Of a stretch of DNA of 64,000 nt, positions 44,966 to 54,755 are shown one piece after another. The stretch comes from Methanolapillus ohkumae. GTDB taxonomy: Archaea > Halobacteriota > Methanosarcinia > Methanosarcinales > Methanosarcinaceae. The position numbers and the translations under genes were made by a program. The notes below the pieces were generated by a model, which saw only the letters and a list, made by a program, of their open reading frames with translations, searched no databases and was not told where the DNA came from. Numbering within the stretch: position 1 is the stretch's first letter; every line of letters starts with the position of its first letter. The stretch spans positions 620,001-684,000 of the forward strand of contig NZ_CP131061.1 of NCBI RefSeq assembly GCF_032594355.1. The letters are read 5' to 3'.

Positions 44966-46306
44966 ATGTCTTTAAAAAGTCTCAGAACGCATTACGCGGC
45001 GGAAGTCAACCCGGCCGCCGAAGATGGAAAGTCGATTACGCTGGCCGGCTGGGTTCATGAAATCCGGGATTTGGGCGGCATTTGTTTTGTTGTCCTGCGC
45101 GACCGGACCGGTCGGGCTCAAATCACGCTTGTGAAAAAGAAAACGGAGCCGGAACTATTAGAAATCGCAAAGCGCCAAGTCCGGGAATCGGTCATTACCG
45201 TTACGGGAATCGTAAAAGCCGAGCCCAAGGCGCCCAATGGTTATGAAATAATCCCTACATCGATTGCGCTTGTCAACGAATCCACGTCTCCGCTGCCGAT
45301 GGACACCACCGGAAAAGTGGACGCGGAACTGGACACCCGTCTCGACAATCGGTTTATTGATTTGCGGCGCGCGGAAGGAACGGCGGTTTTTTTGATTCGC
45401 AGCCAGGTTTTAAAGTCGATTCGCGAATTTTTCTATGAAAACAAATTCATGGAAACGGCGACCCCAAAAATTGTAGCGGCGGCGACCGAAGGCGGAACCG
45501 ATCTATTCCCGATTCAATACTTTGACCGGGAAGCGTTCCTCAATCAAAGCCCGCAACTGTTTAAGCAAATGCTCATGTCATCCGGATTTGACCGTGTTTT
45601 TGAAATCGGTCCGATTTTCCGTGCGGAGGAGCATGACACTCGCAAACACCTCAATGAAGCGACATCCATTGATGTTGAAATGAGTTTTGCCGATCACGAA
45701 GATGTCATGGAACTTTTGGAAAAACTGATTGCTCGGGTGTACGAGGATGTTTTGAAAAACTGCGAGAAAAGCCTTGAAATTTTGGGCGTTGACCTTAAAG
45801 TTCCGAAACTGCCGTTTTACAAATATGCGTATGAAGAGGTTTTAAGTATTATCAACAATGAAATCCCGGAAATTGAAACCAAAATGAAATTCGGGGATGA
45901 CATCGGAACTCAAGCTGAACATCTTTTCGGAGAATATGTGTTCCAAAAGACGGGTGAGTCCCACTATTTCATTACGGCGTGGCCGACCAAAACCAAGCCG
46001 TTTTACGCGATGCCGAATGCCGTGCGCCCTGAAATTTCCAACAGTTTTGACATGATGCACCGCACAATGGAATTGTCTTCCGGCGCGCAGCGGGCACATT
46101 TGTACGACATCCTTTGCAGCCAGATTCAAGCCAAGGGTCTGAATGTCGACAGCTTTGAATTTTATCTCAAGCCGTTTCTGTTTGGAATGCCGCCGCACAG
46201 CGGATTTGGTGTCGGCTGCGAACGGTTGGTCATGACCATGCTGGGTCTTGACAACGTTCGGGAAGCGGTTTTATTTCCAAGGGACAGAAAACGCTTGTCT
46301 CCGTAA
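44966..46306 (+). CDS. aspS: Aspartyl-tRNA synthetase
   Basis: 446 residues, archaeal type IIb. It opens with the OB anticodon domain (LAGWVHEIRDLGGICFVVLRD), then class II motif 2 (FEIGPIFRAEEHDTRKHLNE) and motif 3 (GFGVGCERLVMTMLGL). It may be the non-discriminating form that also charges tRNA-Asn; the window does not decide. CAGGTGA is five bases before the chosen ATG. Confidence 0.97.
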   Translation: MSLKSLRTHYAAEVNPAAEDGKSITLAGWVHEIRDLGGICFVVLRDRTGRAQITLVKKKTEPELLEIAKRQVRESVITVTGIVKAEPKAPNGYEIIPTSIALVNESTSPLPMDTTGKVDAELDTRLDNRFIDLRRAEGTAVFLIRSQVLKSIREFFYENKFMETATPKIVAAATEGGTDLFPIQYFDREAFLNQSPQLFKQMLMSSGFDRVFEIGPIFRAEEHDTRKHLNEATSIDVEMSFADHEDVMELLEKLIARVYEDVLKNCEKSLEILGVDLKVPKLPFYKYAYEEVLSIINNEIPEIETKMKFGDDIGTQAEHLFGEYVFQKTGESHYFITAWPTKTKPFYAMPNAVRPEISNSFDMMHRTMELSSGAQRAHLYDILCSQIQAKGLNVDSFEFYLKPFLFGMPPHSGFGVGCERLVMTMLGLDNVREAVLFPRDRKRLSP

Positions 46307-46440
46307 GCGAATTATATTCAATTCAATTCTGAATTAAATAATCAATTCAATTGAAAAATTGCAAAAAAATTGTCAAAAATCGTCAACAAGAAATCAAGTA
46401 AAAATCAAGTAAAAATCAAGTAAAAATCAGGAGTCTTGAA

Positions 46441-47139
<699 letters not shown>

Positions 47140-47363
47140 TTTTTTTCATTTCATTTGCTGTTGATTTTTTCATTTGTTTTTTCATTTTGCTTTTTTTTGC
47201 CTTTGTTTTGGCATTTTTTAATGCTTTTTTTTTGTTTTTTCATTTTTACCGATTGGTTTTGTTTTTTGTGTATTTGTTTTCCTATTTTGTTTTTAGTATC
47301 TCTTTTTTTTGTTCTTATGATTTGTGAATTGGGTTTTGATTCGTTTTTATTGTTTTTGTGAAT

Positions 47364-47846
47364 TTATTGTTCCACTTTTATTTCCTCTAATAATTCCCGC
47401 ATAATGTTTTTCAGTTCATTTCGGTAAAGACGAAGATCGACCGCATTCATTTTTTGAACCGGTATGAATGGACGGATTTCTTCCGATTCCGTATCGTTAT
47501 AACCGTTTACGAAATCATCAATCGCCGCGCGGATGATCAATGATTTGGATTTTCCGGTCCGGCCGGATATTTTTTTGATTTCGTCATCCACATAAGGGCT
47601 GAGTGATATGGAAATTTTTCCTTTCGGTAATTTGTCTTCGGCGGCAAAATCCATCAGCAAACCGTAATCCCAATTCGATTCTTTTTTGTAAATCTTGATT
47701 TTTCCCAGAAATTCGCACACGGAGATGTAGACAATATCTGAGATGGAACCGAATTTTTCAGTGGCCTCCAAGTTTTTGAGTTTTGTGAGGGTGGATGGGC
47801 TGACCGAAAGTGAAATAGACATTTTTTTTCGATGGGCTTGAGACAT
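47364..47846 (-). CDS. Double ribbon-helix-helix protein
   Basis: 160 residues (or 152 from an internal ATG at 47822). Two copies of an RHH-like fold are visible: KMSISLSVSPSTLTKLKNLE with helix GSISDIVYISVCEFLGK, and KGKISISLSPYVDDEIKKIS with helix KSKSLIIRAAIDDFVNG. RHH proteins bind DNA as dimers of beta strands; a chain carrying both halves could act as a one-chain dimer. No toxin gene is adjacent. TTATATGACC just upstream may be the TATA box. It lies at the edge of the insertion-sequence patch. Confidence 0.7.
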   Translation of the reverse strand: MSQAHRKKMSISLSVSPSTLTKLKNLEATEKFGSISDIVYISVCEFLGKIKIYKKESNWDYGLLMDFAAEDKLPKGKISISLSPYVDDEIKKISGRTGKSKSLIIRAAIDDFVNGYNDTESEEIRPFIPVQKMNAVDLRLYRNELKNIMRELLEEIKVEQ

Positions 47847-48200
47847 AGGTCATATAATAGTAAATGATGGTTATTACTATTTTTGATGCATATTTGTCAT
47901 TAAATCCTTTTATATGACTAAAATGTAGTAATTTTTGGTAAAATTTATATATCTTGACAACTATGTAGTGTATTTGCCGGCAAAAACAAAATGAACGATT
48001 CGGCAAAAATCAAGTCCCTTTGATTTTTGCTCCAATTTATTTGTCAAACCGGAGGGTTACGCATTGTTTTTCAGGGTGTCGCACGGGCGTTTTAAATATC
48101 ACGCCGGGCGGCAAAAACGATGTGGCAACCTACGCGAAATATCAAACAGACATGTGTGGCAATGTATTGAATCAAAATGATTTCGGAATATAAAGTTTAT
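47847..48200. other. Gap between RHH gene and the IS element
   Basis: The first 100 bases are AT-rich promoter DNA. GCAAAAATCAA, loop GTCCC, TTTGATTTTTGC forms a hairpin at about 48003-48030. A modest open frame runs to the IS border (listed separately). GC content rises after 48030, unlike the other gaps. Confidence 0.5.
48020..48193 (+). pseudogene. Possible gene remnant abutting the IS element
   Basis: A frame opens after a TAG near 47970 and runs to the TAA at 48191-48193, eight bases before the IS end. A TTG at 48020 gives 57 residues ending ITPGGKNDVATYAKYQTDMC and GNVLNQNDFGI. Composition looks protein-like but the family is not recognised and there is no ribosome site. Most likely a leftover of a gene lost when the patch was rearranged. 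Confidence 0.25.
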
Positions 48201-48949
48201 GGGTCAAGATAAGAACAGAGGATTTATTCTTACAATCTTTAGAATAAGTAAGTATAAATTCTCATCCCTAAAATTATACCTAAATTCGCATTCCTTCAAA
48301 TAAAGATAAAAATACTTTTTATTAATTCCTCTGTGTTTACTCATTCTGATTTTTGAGAATCCCCAAAAACCTTCAATCCCGTTAATGTGACTTTTTCCAT
48401 TAACAAATTCATCCTTACCATGGTCTACACGATAGTGTTTACCATATCCCAAGTCCACCAAACCATCATATCCATGCCATTTATCCGAGTAAATAACGCT
48501 ATTGGTATCTACTTTTCCCCGGATAATAGATTGCAATGTTGATTTGGAACAGTCCGGAACGATTTCTGTATAAACCTTCCCATTCCGTTTTATCAATCCG
48601 AAAACAATTGTCTTATTGCCGGCACCGCGTCCTCTCTTGCCTTTTACTCGTTTCGGGCCAAAGTAAGATTCATCAACTTCATATTCGACTTCAATATCTC
48701 CTTGAAAGGGTGATTCTGATTCACAAAATTTGGCAATCCGCTCGCGGATTGCCATCAAATATCTGTTGATGGTTACACGGCTCAATCCTACTATTTGGGA
48801 TATTTGTGTCGCATCCAGATCTAAGGCAAATAGTCTCACAATTTGGCGAAATTTTGCCTCAGAAATTTTCGAACGGTAAACATATTTATTTTTCACTTGC
48901 ATGATCATGATTTAAACACCATATTATTTGGCTGTTCTTGTCATGACCC
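48201..48949. mobile_element. IS1595-family insertion sequence, complete
   Basis: 749 bp bounded by imperfect inverted ends: GGGTCAAGATAAGAACAG on the left and, as complement, GGGTCATGACAAGAACAG on the right. It encodes one transposase on the minus strand. I see no convincing 8-bp target duplication, so the insertion may be old or rearranged. A deletion derivative is at 11871-12242. Confidence 0.92.
48204..48908 (-). CDS. IS1595-family (ISXO2-like) transposase
   Basis: 234 residues. An N-terminal helix-turn-helix (LDATQISQIVGLSRVTINRYL) precedes the DDE-type ISXO2 domain: VDESYFG, IYSDKWHGYDGL and the block NGIEGFWGFSKIRMSKHRG. It lacks the N-terminal zinc ribbon of larger IS1595 transposases. 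The reading frame is intact. Its stop codon lies within the left inverted repeat. Confidence 0.92.
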   Translation of the reverse strand: MIMQVKNKYVYRSKISEAKFRQIVRLFALDLDATQISQIVGLSRVTINRYLMAIRERIAKFCESESPFQGDIEVEYEVDESYFGPKRVKGKRGRGAGNKTIVFGLIKRNGKVYTEIVPDCSKSTLQSIIRGKVDTNSVIYSDKWHGYDGLVDLGYGKHYRVDHGKDEFVNGKSHINGIEGFWGFSKIRMSKHRGINKKYFYLYLKECEFRYNFRDENLYLLILKIVRINPLFLS

Positions 48950-48971
48950 TTCTATTTTTTTGATTTCAGTC

Positions 48972-49535
48972 TCATGTATCGTAAGTATACAAATGAATAT
49001 CCGATTCCGTTTGGAATTTGAAGTTATTTTTAAAATCGGAATCGTCCGTGATGTAATTGAAACATCCGGCCTCGCATTTTGAATGAGCGGCGAAAAAGTC
49101 AATCGGGTCGTAAACATGGTTTTCAAAAGCAGAAACAAATTTTCGAATCTCCTCTTTCGTAATCGCATCTTCCTCAATTGAATAAGCTTGTTCAATCTGT
49201 TGAAGAATGAAGTCCAATTTATATTTCAATTTCAGCCGCCCCGATTGGTTTTGACGGTAACGTTTCAATTTTATATTTGGATTATTGTTTCTGCGGTAAC
49301 GGTCAAATTCCCATTTTTCAATGACATGCAACACTTCTTGCAGATTTAATGTGGAGACAAATAATGTTTTTTCCATTTTTTTGAAGGCGTTTAACAAAAT
49401 CCAAGTAAGTTCTTCGTTTTGTTATGTTCTGATTCGGATATTCTTCATCCACATAATAAACAAAAGAATATTCGAATCCAAAAAATAAATTTCATCCGGA
49501 TTAATTTCAAGCAGATTCGATATTGTATAAATCAT
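48972..49535 (-). pseudogene. Frameshifted PIN-domain gene
   Basis: Starts ATG at 49535 with PDEIYFLDSNILLF, a typical PIN first strand. The frame shifts, continues as YVDEEYPNQNITKRRTYLDF, then shifts again at an A7 run into KTLFVSTLNLQEVLHVIEKW and FFAAHSKCEAGCFNYITDDS. Both shifts are at or near homopolymers, so real decay, assembly error or slippage are all open. The start overlaps the end of the upstream gene (TAATG), as in toxin-antitoxin pairs. The IS element begins 22 bases after its stop. Confidence 0.75.
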
Positions 49536-49895
49536 TAAATCAACCCCATATCTTCTAAAAGCTCTTCGTAACTTTCTGTTCCACTCCTCTTCCTTCCGGC
49601 GTCAGGCTGGAATATTCAACAGAATTCACGTAAGCCAGAGATCGTAAGCCCCTTGTCCGACCTTGGACAAATTTTCCACGAAAATCCGGGAATTAAATTC
49701 CTCCACTTTCATTTTATCCAGCCGGTCCATAAAAACCCGGTTAAAGAAAAAAGTTATAAAATATTCCATTTCGGAAAAGTCAACCGTTACGGTTTCATCA
49801 GTTTCCAAAGCTTTGTCGATGACCGTTTTAAGAATCTCGGCTTCCTCTCCGGAAAATCCTTCCTCGATGTAGTTTTTTGCTTTAATCGTACACAT
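49535..49895 (-). pseudogene. STAS-like (DUF4325) gene with frameshifted C-terminus
   Basis: The open part (49626-49895, 89 residues) has the STAS-like pattern TDETVTVDFSEMEYFITFFF and FNSRIFVENLSKVG. It stops early at LWLT. Another frame continues AYVNSVEYSSLTPEGR, and a third gives SGTESYEELLEDMGLI, ending in TAA that overlaps the PIN start. Joined, these give a normal-looking tail, so the gene probably lost bases twice. CTTATAATAC upstream is the likely TATA box and ATG at 49895 follows GAGAGATG. Such proteins often partner toxins or signalling proteins. Confidence 0.6.
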
Positions 49896-50212
49896 GTGAA
49901 AAACATCTCTCTTAATTTTTAGTATTATAAGATGATTTTTTTTCTCTATCAACTCTTTTTGAAAACATTTAAAAAAAACTCTAAATAAAAATTAAAAATC
50001 GATTTTTGTGTTTAAAACCACAACTATCTTTTTTTGAAAAAAAATAAAAAACGATTCCTGATCCTTTCCCGACGCGCGCCGCCGCCAAAAATAAAAAACA
50101 GATCAACAATAAATTCCTGAAAAAATAAATCCTGCAGCCGTTTTTTTGGAAAAATAAAAAAGAGATGAATAATAATTGATCTGAAATATCCCAAAAGTGT
50201 CGCGAAGAATTT
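49896..50212. other. Gap with dispersed element
   Basis: 317 AT-rich bases between the decayed STAS gene and the aminotransferase stop. TATA-like CTTATAATAC at about 49922-49931 faces the STAS gene. A GC element is at 50068. No gene seen. Confidence 0.5.
50068..50087. repeat. Dispersed GC element, short copy
   Basis: CCGACGCGCGCCGCCGCCAA, about 125 bases after the aminotransferase stop. It keeps the GCGCGC core and GCCGCC arm but lacks CATAA. Confidence 0.4.
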
Positions 50213-51358
50213 TTATGAAAATACCTTTTCCATTCGAATCAATGCTTCTTCTATTCTTTCGACGGAAGCCGCATATGAAATTCGGATGTTGTTTTTGCCG
50301 GATTCCCCAAAAGCAATTCCCGGGGAGACGGCCACTTGTGCTTCTTCCAGCAGCCGGTCGGTGATTTCGGCCCCGGTTCCAAATTCGCTGACATCCGGAT
50401 ACGCATAAAAAGCGCCGTCGGGCATGTCACATTGAAGCCCGAGTTTCACAAGCCCGTCCACAAGAACGCTCCGGCGCTTCTTGAATTCCTTTTGCATATT
50501 CATAACGGTGTCTTGCGGACCGGTTAAAGCCTCGAGGCCGCCGTATTGAACAAAAGTAGTCACATTGCTGATGGAATGGCTCTGAATTTTTTCAAGACTT
50601 GGAAAAACAGATGCCGGCGCATTTAAATATCCGAGGCGCCAGCCGGTCATGGCGTAAGCTTTTGAAAAGCCGTTGATTGTAATCGTCCGGTCGGCCATGT
50701 TGTCCAAAGACGCAATACTGACGTGCTTTTTGTCGTAAATAATTTTTTCATAAATTTCATCCGACAACACAAAAAAATCGTGATCTATCGCCAAGTCGGC
50801 AATTTCCAAAAGATGAGATTTATCCAAAACGGAGCCGGTCGGATTGCACGGCGTGTTGACAACAATCATTTTCGTTTTTGGGGTAATGAATTCCGAAAGA
50901 TCGTCCAACGGCTGATACTTATTTTTTGGGTCGGTCGGGATCCAGACAGTTTTTCCACCCGCCATTCGGATGCACGCGTCATAAGAAACCCAAGACGGGT
51001 CTGGCAAAAGAACTTCATCGCCTTCATCAATTAAGGTCATCATCGCTTCAAAAATACCCTGCTTCGCGCCGGGCGTAATCATAATATTTCCGGCCTTCGT
51101 GTCGATTTTGTTTTCCGTTCGAAGCTTTTGCGCCACCGCTTCCCGAAGAGCGGGAAGACCGACCGCCGGAGAATAATGCGTTTCTCCCGATTTCATGGCA
51201 TCGATTGTTTTTTGCGTAATGTTGGCCGGCGTATCAAAATCCGGTTCTCCTAATGTAAAATTGATGACGTCGACGCCCCGGCTGATTAAATCTTTCGCTC
51301 TTTTTGAAGATTTCATCGTCGCCGATTCTTCCACCCGCTCCACCCGTGAAGATATCAT
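50213..51358 (-). CDS. Class I/II aminotransferase (aspartate aminotransferase-like)
   Basis: 381 residues, PLP fold type I. FTLGEPDFDTPANI and HYSPAVGLPALREAV are at the N-terminus, NTPCNPTGSVLD and DEIYEKIIYD in the centre, and the PLP lysine in INGFSKAYAMTGWRLGYL. C-terminal NNIRISYAAS holds the substrate arginine. It is probably an aspartate or aromatic aminotransferase of amino-acid synthesis. GGGATGA is five bases before the chosen ATG; two other ATGs lie just upstream. Confidence 0.93.
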   Translation of the reverse strand: MISSRVERVEESATMKSSKRAKDLISRGVDVINFTLGEPDFDTPANITQKTIDAMKSGETHYSPAVGLPALREAVAQKLRTENKIDTKAGNIMITPGAKQGIFEAMMTLIDEGDEVLLPDPSWVSYDACIRMAGGKTVWIPTDPKNKYQPLDDLSEFITPKTKMIVVNTPCNPTGSVLDKSHLLEIADLAIDHDFFVLSDEIYEKIIYDKKHVSIASLDNMADRTITINGFSKAYAMTGWRLGYLNAPASVFPSLEKIQSHSISNVTTFVQYGGLEALTGPQDTVMNMQKEFKKRRSVLVDGLVKLGLQCDMPDGAFYAYPDVSEFGTGAEITDRLLEEAQVAVSPGIAFGESGKNNIRISYAASVERIEEALIRMEKVFS

Positions 51359-51500
51359 AAAATTCATCCCGTTCAAAATCGTTATTACACGTCTATGTTT
51401 TGTTAAAAAGTGATTTGGTCCGTCCAACAATAAATAAAACAAAAATATTTAAATGAAATATTTAAATGAAAAATTTTTAAAAATCGAAAAGTCATCTTGA

Positions 51501-51908
51501 TTATTTAATCCGCTGGCACAATTTGACAGCCGCTTCCACCGCTCTTTTGGCGTAATCCATTCTTTCCATTGCCTGCATGCGTGTCATTCCGGGACCGGAA
51601 ATTCCAAGCGTTACCGGCTTTCCGTATTCCAAAGACAAGTCTGTCATTTTCCGGGTGACTTGCGCCACGACCACTTCATCGTGTTTGGTATCGCCTTCAA
51701 TGACGCACCCGATGGTCACGACCGCGTCAATGTTTTTGTTTTCGCACATTTTTTTAATCGCAAGCGGCATGTCATAAGCGCCGGGGACGTAAATTTTCTG
51801 AGTGACTTTGGCCCCTAAGAATTTGGCGTGTTCTTCGCCCAAAATTTCCATTTGGTAGGTGATGTCGCGGTTAAATTCGGAAACAACAAAACCGATATTA
51901 ATTGTCAT
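51501..51908 (-). CDS. ribH: 6,7-dimethyl-8-ribityllumazine synthase
   Basis: 135 residues, the penultimate riboflavin step. VSEFNRDIT near the N-terminus, VPGAYDMPLAIKK, and the catalytic histidine in GCVIEGDTKHDEVV. GGATGA precedes ATG. Its partner ribC is 197 bases upstream on the same strand; both supply flavin and the deazaflavin pathway shares the precursor. An AACATATATAAATG box near 52025 may be its own promoter. Confidence 0.96.
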   Translation of the reverse strand: MTINIGFVVSEFNRDITYQMEILGEEHAKFLGAKVTQKIYVPGAYDMPLAIKKMCENKNIDAVVTIGCVIEGDTKHDEVVVAQVTRKMTDLSLEYGKPVTLGISGPGMTRMQAMERMDYAKRAVEAAVKLCQRIK

Positions 51909-52104
51909 AATGATTTCATCCTTTGATTTACAATAAAATTCAATAATCTACAAATTTATCTAAAAAAGTAATTTTTAAAAAATTTATTTTAAATATAACT
52001 GTTTGTACTTAAAAATGTTGAACATTTATATATGTTGTCAGTCCGCCCACTTTTGCGGCAAAATCACAAATAAATTCCGGACCCGATTTTTCCGGCCCCC
52101 CAGA

Positions 52105-52563
52105 TTAAAGCGGGTTTGCGTCCGCAAATCCTTCCCGCTGTCCGGTTCCGGCTTCTTGAATCATTTTTTCCGGGCGCGTTAGCATTTTCACGACATTTTG
52201 CGCGTGTTCCCGGGACCGCTGTTCCATTAAAAATTTGAGCTCCTGGTCATCTTTTCCTTCATCCTCGTGGACAAAAACCTCAATGATATGTTTGTTAGTC
52301 ATCAGTTGCGCCATCATGATTCCTTGAGATGCTTCATGTGCGCAGATTTTGTCTTGCGGCTGTTTTCCAGGCATTCCAAGAGCGATGACAATGTCGCAGT
52401 TTTGTTCTTCCAAAAGTTTTTTTGACGCCACCGGTAAATCTTTAATTCCGGGGACGGTCACCCGGATGAGTTTGGCGGAAATCGAGTTTTTCAATTCATC
52501 AATTGCGGCGGCGCCCATATTGTAACGGGCAAAAGTCGTATCTGCAATTCCAATTGTCGGCAT
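52105..52563 (-). CDS. ribC: Archaeal riboflavin synthase
   Basis: 152 residues. The archaeal enzyme is related to lumazine synthase, not to bacterial RibE. IGIADTTFARYNMG, RVTVPGIKDLPVASKKL, ALGMPGKQPQDKICAHEAS match. It has a C-terminal Gly/Glu-rich tail. It begins at ATG 52563 with weak upstream signals. No FMN riboswitch is seen. Confidence 0.95.
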   Translation of the reverse strand: MPTIGIADTTFARYNMGAAAIDELKNSISAKLIRVTVPGIKDLPVASKKLLEEQNCDIVIALGMPGKQPQDKICAHEASQGIMMAQLMTNKHIIEVFVHEDEGKDDQELKFLMEQRSREHAQNVVKMLTRPEKMIQEAGTGQREGFADANPL

Positions 52564-52877
52564 GAATGAAAAGAAGAATGAAAAATAGATAAATGTTTGC
52601 AGTCTGTACAGTCACTCGATTTTCAAAAATAGAGTCAAATTTGACCGCCATAAAATTAATTAAAAAGCAATGTCTTCTTGGAAATGGATTTTGAAACGGA
52701 TTTTGAAACGGATTTTGAAACAGATTTTGAAACGGATTTTGAAATGGATTTTGAAATGGATTTTGAAATGGATTTGAAATGGATTTTGAAATGGATTTTG
52801 AAACGGATTTTGAAAACGGATTTTGAAAACAGATTTTTAAAAATCATCTTTGGATGCGGGGTTTGGGTGTAATTTTT
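52564..52877. other. Divergent gap with GGATTTTGAAAT array
   Basis: 52683-52842 is about eleven copies of a 12-15 base unit GGATTTTGAAACG. It yields mirror false frames (MDFETDFE on plus, SKSISKSI on minus). The radical SAM promoter must lie within or just before it. Confidence 0.7.
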
Positions 52878-54713
52878 ATGAACGTGATTATTTTGGACGG
52901 ATATGTGGATGAGCCGGCTTGTTTTGGTGTTCCGCCCTACATTTCTCCTTACCCGCGTTATGTCGCCGGTGCGCTTTTAGAATGTGGTTTTTCCGCCGAT
53001 AATATTTTGTATTTGACAATTGACCAAGTCCGAGCGACCGGAAAAAGCTGGACGCAAGCGATAAAGACGGCCGACGTTTTTATTGTTATTTCCGGAATGA
53101 CGGTTCCCGGAAAATATCTGACCGGAACGCCGATTACGGATGAAGAAATCCGGGCGCTGTTCCGGCTCGCCGGCGGAATCAAAATACTGGGCGGACCGAT
53201 TCGCCTGGGTTATTCACAAGAAGGCGGCAAAATCGCAACGGCGGCTGATTTATTTTTACCCAAAGATGTTCTTTTGGCTCAAAAAGATATTGAAAGCTTT
53301 GTTTTTGATTATTTTCAAAACACAAACGGTGCCCCTCAAAACCCCTCCAATCAACCCCCTTCCAGCCAACCCCCTGCGAATCAAAATTCCAATTTAATTG
53401 TCCACCGATACCGGAAGACTCCGGAAATCGCGCGTTGGTCCAAAAACGGCGCTTTTGTTGTTGGTCAGCACCCGAATTTTCCGGACATCATTTGTGAAAT
53501 TGAGACGTATCGCGGGTGCGGCCGTAAAAAACATTGTTCTTTTTGCACGGAATCCTTTTATGGGCGCCCGGATTTTCGGGATGAAGAAGACATCGCCGCT
53601 GAGGTTCGGGCGCTTTATGAGAATCAGGCACGGCATTTTCGAATCGGCCGCCAGCCGGATTTATTCGCCTACAAAGGAATTGATGCCGGCTTTCCTTTTT
53701 TAAAACCAAATCCGGCGGCGATTGAAAATTTGTACCGCGGAATTCGGGAGGCGGCACCGGACTTAAAAACGCTTCACATGGATAACGGAAATCCGGTAAC
53801 GATTGCCGCGTTTCCAAACGAAGCCGCCGAAATTTTAAGAACGATTATCCGATATCACACGCCGGGAGATGTGATTGCGATGGGGCTTGAAAGTGCGGAC
53901 CCGGCTGTCATTTCCGCTAACGATTTGAAAGCGTCGCCGGAACAAGTCATGGATGCGATCCGCCTGGTGAATAAAATCGGGGCGGCCCGCGGCGAAAATG
54001 GAATGCCGGAAATTTTACCCGGCCTTAATTTTGTTCACGGGCTTTTGGGAGAAACCAAAAAAACATTCCAGCTCAATGCCGATTTTTTAAAACAAGTTTA
54101 TGACGAAGGATTAATGCTTCGAAGAATCAATATCCGTCAAGTGATGGCTTTTCCAAAAACACCGATTTTTGAAAAATTAAATGCCGGCAGCAGCCATCCC
54201 CAAAATCAAAAAGCGGATTTGTCCCAAAAATATGTTTTGGACAAAAAATCAAATTCAAAACACATGCAAAAGAACGATTATTTCCAAAATTATAAGGAAA
54301 AAATCCGAAAAGAAATTGATTTGCCGATGCTTCGCCGTGTGGTTCCTGCTGGAACGGTTTTAAAAGATGTTTTTGCGGAAATTCACGAAACCACCTCCGC
54401 GTCCAAATCCGAAATAACATTTGGCCGTCAATTCGGAACGTATCCGCTCCTCATCGGAATTCCCGAAAAATTAGAACTTGGGCGGTTCTATGATATTGTT
54501 ATTACCGGGCACGGTTACCGCTCCGTTTCCGGAATTTTGTATCCGGTCAAAATCAATTCCGTATCCGCGGCCTTGCTCAAGGAATTGCCGGGTCTCAATC
54601 AAAAGATGGCGGAGTCAATCCTTTCAAATAGGCCTTATGCCGACGAAAAAGAGTTGATTGAAAAATCCGAACACGGAAAAATGATTGTGCGGTTTGTGAG
54701 TTTTGAGGCGTGA
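52878..54713 (+). CDS. Radical SAM protein with C-terminal HhH (COG1031-like)
   Basis: 611 residues. An N-terminal cobalamin-binding-like region (ILDGYVDEPACFGVPPYISP) precedes a radical SAM core with CGRKKHCSFC. Later come GLESADPAVISAN and a C-terminal helix-hairpin-helix (LKELPGLNQKMAESILSNRPY). This matches the archaeal COG1031 family of unknown substrate, possibly acting on nucleic acid. Two low-complexity inserts are present: NPSNQPPSSQPPANQNSN near 160 and an Asn/Lys/Gln stretch near 440-480. ATG with GGTG upstream. Confidence 0.87.
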   Translation: MNVIILDGYVDEPACFGVPPYISPYPRYVAGALLECGFSADNILYLTIDQVRATGKSWTQAIKTADVFIVISGMTVPGKYLTGTPITDEEIRALFRLAGGIKILGGPIRLGYSQEGGKIATAADLFLPKDVLLAQKDIESFVFDYFQNTNGAPQNPSNQPPSSQPPANQNSNLIVHRYRKTPEIARWSKNGAFVVGQHPNFPDIICEIETYRGCGRKKHCSFCTESFYGRPDFRDEEDIAAEVRALYENQARHFRIGRQPDLFAYKGIDAGFPFLKPNPAAIENLYRGIREAAPDLKTLHMDNGNPVTIAAFPNEAAEILRTIIRYHTPGDVIAMGLESADPAVISANDLKASPEQVMDAIRLVNKIGAARGENGMPEILPGLNFVHGLLGETKKTFQLNADFLKQVYDEGLMLRRINIRQVMAFPKTPIFEKLNAGSSHPQNQKADLSQKYVLDKKSNSKHMQKNDYFQNYKEKIRKEIDLPMLRRVVPAGTVLKDVFAEIHETTSASKSEITFGRQFGTYPLLIGIPEKLELGRFYDIVITGHGYRSVSGILYPVKINSVSAALLKELPGLNQKMAESILSNRPYADEKELIEKSEHGKMIVRFVSFEA

Positions 54714-54755
54714 ATTTTTCAAAATTCTTTCTTTTAAAATTTTAACCTTTATACA

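Noticed and set aside
49557..49625. TAG in the STAS tail as a second pyrrolysine site
   Set aside because: The TAG lies in a frame that is not the conserved one; the problem there is a frameshift, not a stop codon.
51909..52104. FMN riboswitch near the rib genes
   Set aside because: No conserved RFN-type sequence; only AT-rich promoter-like DNA.
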